A stretch of 7,443 bases of DNA from Candidatus Tagabacteria bacterium CG09_land_8_20_14_0_10_41_14 (GTDB lineage: Bacteria > Patescibacteriota > Minisyncoccia > JAHISW01 > Tagabacteraceae). Where the stretch lies: NCBI GenBank assembly GCA_002774055.1, contig PEZL01000004.1, positions 1-7,443 on the forward strand, in the 5' to 3' direction. The notes beneath the pieces are model-generated. The model ran no database searches and had not been told where the DNA came from. It saw only the letters and a list, made by a program, of their open reading frames with translations. The position numbers were made by a program, and so were the translations under genes. This document shows, one piece after another, positions 1 to 3,972 of this stretch (positions are counted from its first letter, which is position 1; each line of letters starts with the position of its first letter).

Positions 1-125
1 CCCTTCCTTTTTGCCCGCCCGAACGATTGGATTTCAGAATTCGCAGTCCGGATTTTCGTCAAAAAAGGTTCGGATTTTGTCCAAATACACACCGCCATGC
101 GCCACGTGGGATGCGCGGCTTAGAA
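1..125. other. Upstream non-coding stretch, no gene supported
   Basis: I see no convincing gene here. A minus-strand frame is open from an ATG at 98-96 to the left edge (about 32 codons), and a plus-strand frame begins at 27 and runs into the ATPase gene; neither has a recognisable motif. The stretch has three GGATTT words beginning at 29, 50 and 72, spaced 21 and 22 bp, and a CCACGTGG palindrome near 102-109. It may be the intergenic region before the ATPase promoter or the end of a gene to the left. Confidence 0.4.
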
Positions 126-155
126 TTGGCTTATCGCGCTAAAATTTCTTATAAT
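126..155 (+). promoter_or_regulatory. Sigma70-type promoter of the P-type ATPase gene
   Basis: A -35-like TTGGCT (126-131) and a perfect TATAAT -10 box (150-155) are separated by 18 bp. Transcription would be expected to begin about 6-8 bases after the -10 box, near 161-163. The ATPase ATG is at 164, so the predicted mRNA has almost no 5' leader. The start codon is fixed independently by the conserved P-type ATPase N-terminus, so the short spacing is not caused by a wrong start choice. Confidence 0.7.
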
Positions 156-163
156 ACACATAT

Positions 164-2839
164 ATGCAGCCATGGCATTCAACGTCAATTGAAAGCACTT
201 TTGAGCAATTAAAAAGTAACCGCAACGGGCTTTCAGGAGCAGACGCGAAAAAACGTCTCGGTATTTTTGGACTCAACGAACTGCCTCTTTACGAGGGTGA
301 ACCGGCTTGGAAACTTTTCCTAAACCAATTCCGCAGCCCGTTGATGTATATAATGTTCGCGGCAATCGTTGTCGCGTATTTCATAGAAGATCGCGCATCT
401 CTCATCTTCGTTTCAATCGTTACCTTAAGCAACGCGCTTGTCGGTTTCTACCAAGAATATAAAGCAAACAACACAATCCGGGCATTGAAGCGATTAGTAA
501 AATCCAAGGCCCGTGTTATCCGCGGAGGCCATGAACAGCAAATGTTAACCTCGGAAATTGTGCCGGGAGATATTATCGTGCTCCGACCGGGCGACAAAGT
601 ATCCTCGGACGCGCGCGTTTTTGAGTGCGACGGACTCAAAGCGTTTGAAGCAATCCTTACCGGAGAATCAAACCCGGTTGAAAAACAAGTACACGCGGTT
701 TCAGAAAAGGCGGAAATCGGCGACCGAAAATCCATGGTGTTTATGGGCACAACCATTGAAGACGGCATCGCCCGGGCCGTTGTCGTGGAAACCGGCATTC
801 ATACCGCCTATGGAGACATCGCGCGAAGCATCACGGAGACTCCGGAAAAACCAACACACCTCCAGCAAGTCATGCGTTCACTTTCAAAAACAATCGGCCT
901 CTTTATCACTCTCGCGGTCGGTCTTATTCTGCTTGAAGGGTATTTCGCGGGTAAGCCGCCGCAAGAACTGTTTACTGAAGCTCTCGCGCTCTTTATCTCC
1001 GCGATCCCGGAAGGACTATTACCGGCAATCACCATCGTGCTTGCCGTTGGCATGAACCGTGTCGTAAAACACAAAGGACTGGTGCGCCGGCTTGCCTCTA
1101 CCGAAGCTTTGGGTGGTGTTACCGTCATCTGCTCGGACAAGACAGGCACCCTTACGGAGGGAAGAATGGAAGCAAGGCGTATCGTCACGCTGGATGAGGA
1201 TATTGAAATAAACACGCAAGCTCCGGGTTCACTGCCGCTAGCGGAGGGGCCTGTCCGGAATACACTCACCGCGGCAATTCTCGTGAGTGACGCGTATATT
1301 GAAAATCCGGAAGCAGAAATAAACAAACTTATCATCCGCGGACGGCCCACGGAACAAGCGGTTCTCAAGGCCGGTATGTTTGTCGGCCTTCAAAAAGACG
1401 TTTTGGAAAAACAAAACCGAGCGCTCGGCACAATATTTTTTTCCTCCGAGAAAAAATACTCCGCGACTCTCCGAAAAACACCAGAAGGAAAAACCAATTT
1501 ATATGTCATGGGCGCTCCGGAACAAATACTGAGAAAAACAGACAAAATCCATTCAAAAGACAAACTGCTTGCCATTGACAGCAAAGAGGGGAAAGACATG
1601 AGAAAACACTTAGACGAACTGACAGAACAAGGATACCGACTTCTCGCCTGCGCGGAGCGTCCGCTGGACGCGAAGACAAAATCAACCGGCCTTGAAAACG
1701 AAGTTAAAGATCTTATACTGCTCGGCTTTATCGCGTTCAATGACCCCGTACGGCTTCAGGTGCCGGAAGCGCTCCGACAAACACGACGCGCCGGTATTCG
1801 CACGATCATTGTTACCGGCGACCATCAGCTCACTGCCCGCGCCGTGGCCGAAAAAATAGGATTCAAAATCAACCCGAATGAAATTCTTGAGGGACGCGAT
1901 GTTGAAGAAATGACCGATAACGAACTCCGAAAAAAAGTGGCCTCAGTGCAACTCTACGCACGGGTGTCACCGCGGCACAAATTACGCATTGTGCAGGCTT
2001 TTCAATCACGCGGCGAAGTGGTCGCCATGTTCGGAGACGGCGTCAACGACACACCGGCCCTGAAAGCGGCGCAAGTTGGCGTCGCGGTATCTCCCGAAGT
2101 TGACGCCGTATGGAGTACCGCGGATCTTGTGCTTCTGGACGGAGGTTTTGACACCATTGTGGAAGCAATAAAACAGGGGCGTATTATCTTTTATAACATC
2201 CGACGGGTCTTTTTGTATCTTCTCACCGTTGACTTCTCCGAGTTCTTTGTTTTCTTTATCGCAATCGCGCTTAAATTACCCCTGCCGATAGTTGCCGCCC
2301 AAATTTTATTCATCAACTTGACGGAAAGCGGCCTGCCCGACCTCGCGCTCACTACTGAAAAAGAGCAAGAGGGCATTATGGAAGAAAAACCGCGCAAACC
2401 AAGCGAATCAATCGCCCACAAACCAACGCTTATTTTCATGGCAATTACCTTTTTTATCAGCGGCATTGTCGCGTTTGCATTTTATTACGCGGCTCTCTCG
2501 CTCACGAACGACCTCAACCTGACGCGCACCATGACAACGGTACTTCTCTGTTTTGAATCCCTATTCCTCTCTCTTTCCCTCCGTTCATTCAAAAAAGGAA
2601 TCATCAGAAAAAATATATTCTCAAACAAACTGTTAACGGGCGCGGTGGCCATAAGCGCCCTTGTTGTTGTCGCAGCGATATACATTAACCCGCTGCAAAA
2701 TCTTCTTTCATTTGTCCCGCTTTCCCCTGCCGAATGGCTCATCATTATACTCGTTAACCTCGCGGGTGTAATACTGGTTGACAGGATCAAAATCGCTTTT
2801 CTCGCGGGACGAAAAAAAAATGAAAATACTGGCAATTGA
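164..2839 (+). CDS. P2-type cation-transporting ATPase (Ca2+-ATPase-like)
   Basis: This is an 891-residue membrane pump that couples ATP hydrolysis through an aspartyl-phosphate to cation transport. It has the full P-type plan: an N-terminal WHS...GLS...NEL cation-ATPase domain, actuator TGES (166-169), M4 IPEGL (281-285), phosphorylated D325 in DKTGTLT, TGD (551-553) and GDGVNDTPAL (from 624). About ten membrane helices are visible, four before the catalytic loop and six after. Length and architecture fit SERCA/PMR1-like P2 pumps. Ion-site residues by alignment from memory are E283 (M4), D690 and E693 (M5), N718-L-T-E-S722 (M6) and E798 (M8). M6 has E-S where Ca2+ pumps have T-D, so the ion is uncertain. 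The usual KGAPE motif reads MGAPE (M449). The start at 164 is supported by the conserved N-terminus and the promoter immediately upstream. TGA is the stop. In lines I counted, GC was often 50-55%, somewhat above much of valS. Confidence 0.93.
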   Translation: MQPWHSTSIESTFEQLKSNRNGLSGADAKKRLGIFGLNELPLYEGEPAWKLFLNQFRSPLMYIMFAAIVVAYFIEDRASLIFVSIVTLSNALVGFYQEYKANNTIRALKRLVKSKARVIRGGHEQQMLTSEIVPGDIIVLRPGDKVSSDARVFECDGLKAFEAILTGESNPVEKQVHAVSEKAEIGDRKSMVFMGTTIEDGIARAVVVETGIHTAYGDIARSITETPEKPTHLQQVMRSLSKTIGLFITLAVGLILLEGYFAGKPPQELFTEALALFISAIPEGLLPAITIVLAVGMNRVVKHKGLVRRLASTEALGGVTVICSDKTGTLTEGRMEARRIVTLDEDIEINTQAPGSLPLAEGPVRNTLTAAILVSDAYIENPEAEINKLIIRGRPTEQAVLKAGMFVGLQKDVLEKQNRALGTIFFSSEKKYSATLRKTPEGKTNLYVMGAPEQILRKTDKIHSKDKLLAIDSKEGKDMRKHLDELTEQGYRLLACAERPLDAKTKSTGLENEVKDLILLGFIAFNDPVRLQVPEALRQTRRAGIRTIIVTGDHQLTARAVAEKIGFKINPNEILEGRDVEEMTDNELRKKVASVQLYARVSPRHKLRIVQAFQSRGEVVAMFGDGVNDTPALKAAQVGVAVSPEVDAVWSTADLVLLDGGFDTIVEAIKQGRIIFYNIRRVFLYLLTVDFSEFFVFFIAIALKLPLPIVAAQILFINLTESGLPDLALTTEKEQEGIMEEKPRKPSESIAHKPTLIFMAITFFISGIVAFAFYYAALSLTNDLNLTRTMTTVLLCFESLFLSLSLRSFKKGIIRKNIFSNKLLTGAVAISALVVVAAIYINPLQNLLSFVPLSPAEWLIIILVNLAGVILVDRIKIAFLAGRKKNENTGN

Positions 2840-3902
2840 AACCTCATGCGATGAAACCGCCATCGCTATTCTGGAAATAAAAAAAACCGGTTCAAAAACT
2901 GGTTTTCGTATTTTATCCAATATCGTTTCATCGCAGATGAAACTCCACGCAAAATGGGGGGGAGTAGTACCCAGTTTAGCAAAACGTGAACACATAAAAA
3001 ATCTGCCTATCGTATTAAAGAAAGCGCTGAAAGAAGCAGATTTATTAAAACCAAACGTAAACTTAATCGCTGTCACAAATGGGCCGGGACTGGAACCGGC
3101 GCTTTGGACCGGAATAAATTTTGCAAAAGAACTGGCAGAAAAATGGGGCAAGCCGCTAATCGGTGTAAATCACCTCGAAGGCCATCTTTTCTCTGTTTTC
3201 TTAAAAGAAAACAGAGAATTTCAAATTTCGAATTTCCAATTTCCAATTATTGCATTGCTGGTCAGCGGTGGACATACCCAACTTGTTTTGGTGAAAGACC
3301 TGCTTAAATATAAAATACTCGGCGAAACACGCGACGATGCGGCCGGCGAGGCATTTGATAAAGTGGCGCGGATGTTGAATCTCGGATATCCAGGCGGCCC
3401 GGCCATCGCCAAAACCGCCTTTCAATATAAAGTCTTCGCAAGACCTGAGGTCTTGCGAAGACAAAAAATTGAACTGCCCAGACCGATGATTAATTCAAAA
3501 GATTATGATTTCTCCTTTTCCGGCCTAAAAACCGCCGTTTTATACAAAGTTAAAGAATTAGAAAAATCGGATGCTTCAAGTTTCAGGCTTCATGTTCCAG
3601 AAATTTGCGCCGAATTTCAACAGGCGGTAATTGACGTGCTAATCTCCAAAACCCTGCGCGCCGCCAAAGAATATAAAACAAAAACAATTATACTTGCCGG
3701 AGGAGTCGCGGCCAACAAAGAACTTCGTTCTCAAATGAAAAAAACCGTTCAAAAAAGTATTAACGCTTCATGCTTCATGCTTCCTGCTTCAAAATACACC
3801 GGCGACAACGCGGCAATGATAGCGCTGGCGGCGTATTTTAGATACAAAAAAATGCCCGTTAAAAAACGGGCCATCAAAGCTCAAGGAAACTTAAAAATTT
3901 AA
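2820..3902 (+). CDS. tsaD: tRNA t6A37 threonylcarbamoyltransferase TsaD
   Basis: TsaD (Kae1/Gcp family) transfers the threonylcarbamoyl group from threonylcarbamoyl-AMP to A37 of ANN-decoding tRNAs, acting in the cytoplasm with TsaB and TsaE. The start at 2820 gives the canonical MKILAIETSCDETA; an in-frame ATG at 2778 would add 14 non-conserved residues. Visible motifs are metal-binding H118xxxH122 (NHLEGH), SGGHTQL (149-155), DDAAGEAFDK (172-181), FSFSGLKTAV, LAGGVAANKELR (from 292) and YTGDNAAM with metal ligand D329. The product is 360 residues, slightly above the usual 330-345. The excess lies in repeat-encoded segments near residues 22-29, 130-142, 205-215 and 251-260. The gene overlaps the ATPase end by 20 bp, so it is probably co-transcribed and translationally coupled; there is only an A-run and no Shine-Dalgarno before the ATG. 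All catalytic motifs are intact, so it is probably functional. Confidence 0.96.
   Translation: MKILAIETSCDETAIAILEIKKTGSKTGFRILSNIVSSQMKLHAKWGGVVPSLAKREHIKNLPIVLKKALKEADLLKPNVNLIAVTNGPGLEPALWTGINFAKELAEKWGKPLIGVNHLEGHLFSVFLKENREFQISNFQFPIIALLVSGGHTQLVLVKDLLKYKILGETRDDAAGEAFDKVARMLNLGYPGGPAIAKTAFQYKVFARPEVLRRQKIELPRPMINSKDYDFSFSGLKTAVLYKVKELEKSDASSFRLHVPEICAEFQQAVIDVLISKTLRAAKEYKTKTIILAGGVAANKELRSQMKKTVQKSINASCFMLPASKYTGDNAAMIALAAYFRYKKMPVKKRAIKAQGNLKI
2883..2906. repeat. Imperfect inverted repeat in 5' part of tsaD
   Basis: AAAACCGG (2883-2890) and CTGGTTTT (2899-2906) pair at seven of eight positions, or eight with a G-U pair in RNA, around an 8-base loop. It encodes KTGSKTGF, between the conserved ETSCDETA start and ILSNIVSSQ, where many TsaD proteins are shorter. 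It could be chance. Confidence 0.4.
3189..3218. repeat. Perfect 14-bp inverted repeat inside tsaD
   Basis: The arm TTCTCTGTTTTCTT (3189-3202) is the exact reverse complement of AAGAAAACAGAGAA (3205-3218), with AA between. It is read in frame from codon 124 as FSVFLKENRE. The left arm codes for the conserved segment after the H118xxxH122 motif and the right arm for extra residues. This suggests that the right arm arose as an inverted copy of gene sequence. The heptad repeat below begins within its last bases. Confidence 0.9.
3216..3250 (+). repeat. 7-bp tandem repeat (VAATTTC) inside tsaD
   Basis: Five successive 7-base units are GAATTTC, AAATTTC, GAATTTC, CAATTTC and CAATTAT, the last degenerate. 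They encode most of the segment EFQISNFQFPII before the conserved ALLVSGGHTQL. Usual TsaD proteins have only a short link here. The unit is the same as in valS at 5321-5341. Confidence 0.85.
3432..3462. repeat. Perfect palindromic element in frame within tsaD
   Basis: The arm GTCTTCGCAAGACC (3432-3445) and its exact reverse complement GGTCTTGCGAAGAC (3449-3462) flank a TGA spacer. That spacer is out of frame, so it is not a stop. In tsaD frame it reads VFARPEVLRR plus the first base of the next codon (residues 205-215). No T-run follows on either strand, so it does not look like an intrinsic terminator. It resembles in concept the Rickettsia palindromic elements that insert in frame into genes; no homology to them is claimed. 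Confidence 0.92.
3572..3597 (+). repeat. GCTTCA-type short repeats inside tsaD, copy 1
   Basis: TGCTTCA, GTTTCA, GGCTTCA and TGTTCC follow one another as variants of a 6-7 base unit. They encode roughly ASSFRLHVP (residues 252-260), placed between a KELEK segment and the conserved EFQQAVIDVL helix. The extra residues are not part of any TsaD motif I know. A related repeat occurs at 3765-3791. Confidence 0.6.
3765..3791 (+). repeat. GCTTCA-type short repeats inside tsaD, copy 2
   Basis: GCTTCAT, GCTTCAT, GCTTCCT and GCTTCA form a 7-base tandem repeat. It encodes ASCFMLPAS, just before the conserved YTGDNAAM motif carrying metal ligand D329. It appears to have replaced or extended the variable stretch before that motif without disturbing it. 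Confidence 0.7.
3854..3871 (-). terminator. Hairpin with T-run on the minus strand; possible terminator
   Basis: GCCCGTT (3854-3860) and AACGGGC (3865-3871) form a 7-bp stem with a 4-base loop. Read on the minus strand, the hairpin is followed by ATTTTTTT, the form of an intrinsic terminator. On the plus strand CATCAAAGC follows, so it should not stop tsaD transcription. It lies inside the last codons of tsaD. With no minus-strand gene nearby, it may instead be another in-gene palindrome. Confidence 0.35.
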
Positions 3903-3972
3903 AATTTGTAAAACCTCCTTTTTGTGCAATAATTAAAGAACATTCTGAAAAAGATTAGCATAAAATTTATTT
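3903..3972 (+). promoter_or_regulatory. Short tsaD-valS gap with weak promoter candidate
   Basis: This is the largest gap between genes downstream of the ATPase promoter, 70 bp and AT-rich. TAAAAT (3961-3966) matches the -10 consensus at five of six bases and would start transcription at about 3973, exactly the valS ATG. No good -35 hexamer is visible at the right spacing. An alternative -10 is TAGCAT (3956-3961). No intrinsic terminator for tsaD is seen, so read-through into valS is also possible. Confidence 0.3.

Noticed and set aside
1..98. Minus-strand open frame running off the left edge
   Set aside because: About 32 codons with no motif; too short and incomplete to call a gene.
27..212. 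Plus-strand open frame of 61 codons before and over the ATPase start
   Set aside because: It spans the promoter, overlaps the well-supported ATPase N-terminus in another frame and has no recognisable motif.
808..1368. Long minus-strand open frame (186 codons) inside the ATPase gene
   Set aside because: It is a shadow of the ATPase coding sequence; its serine-rich translation has no domain. The other minus-strand frames across the window were rejected for the same reason.
2778..2819. Longer tsaD start giving 14 extra N-terminal residues
   Set aside because: TsaD proteins begin at the MxILAIETSCDET segment, which matches the ATG at 2820; the extra residues are the ATPase tail read in another frame.
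2837..2839. TGA read as glycine (CPR code 25)
   Set aside because: TGA ends the ATPase at the expected length, and no in-frame TGA occurs in the other four genes.
3432..3462. Intrinsic terminator or attenuator
   Set aside because: The stem is strong, but no T-run follows on either strand and the gene continues in frame for about 150 codons.
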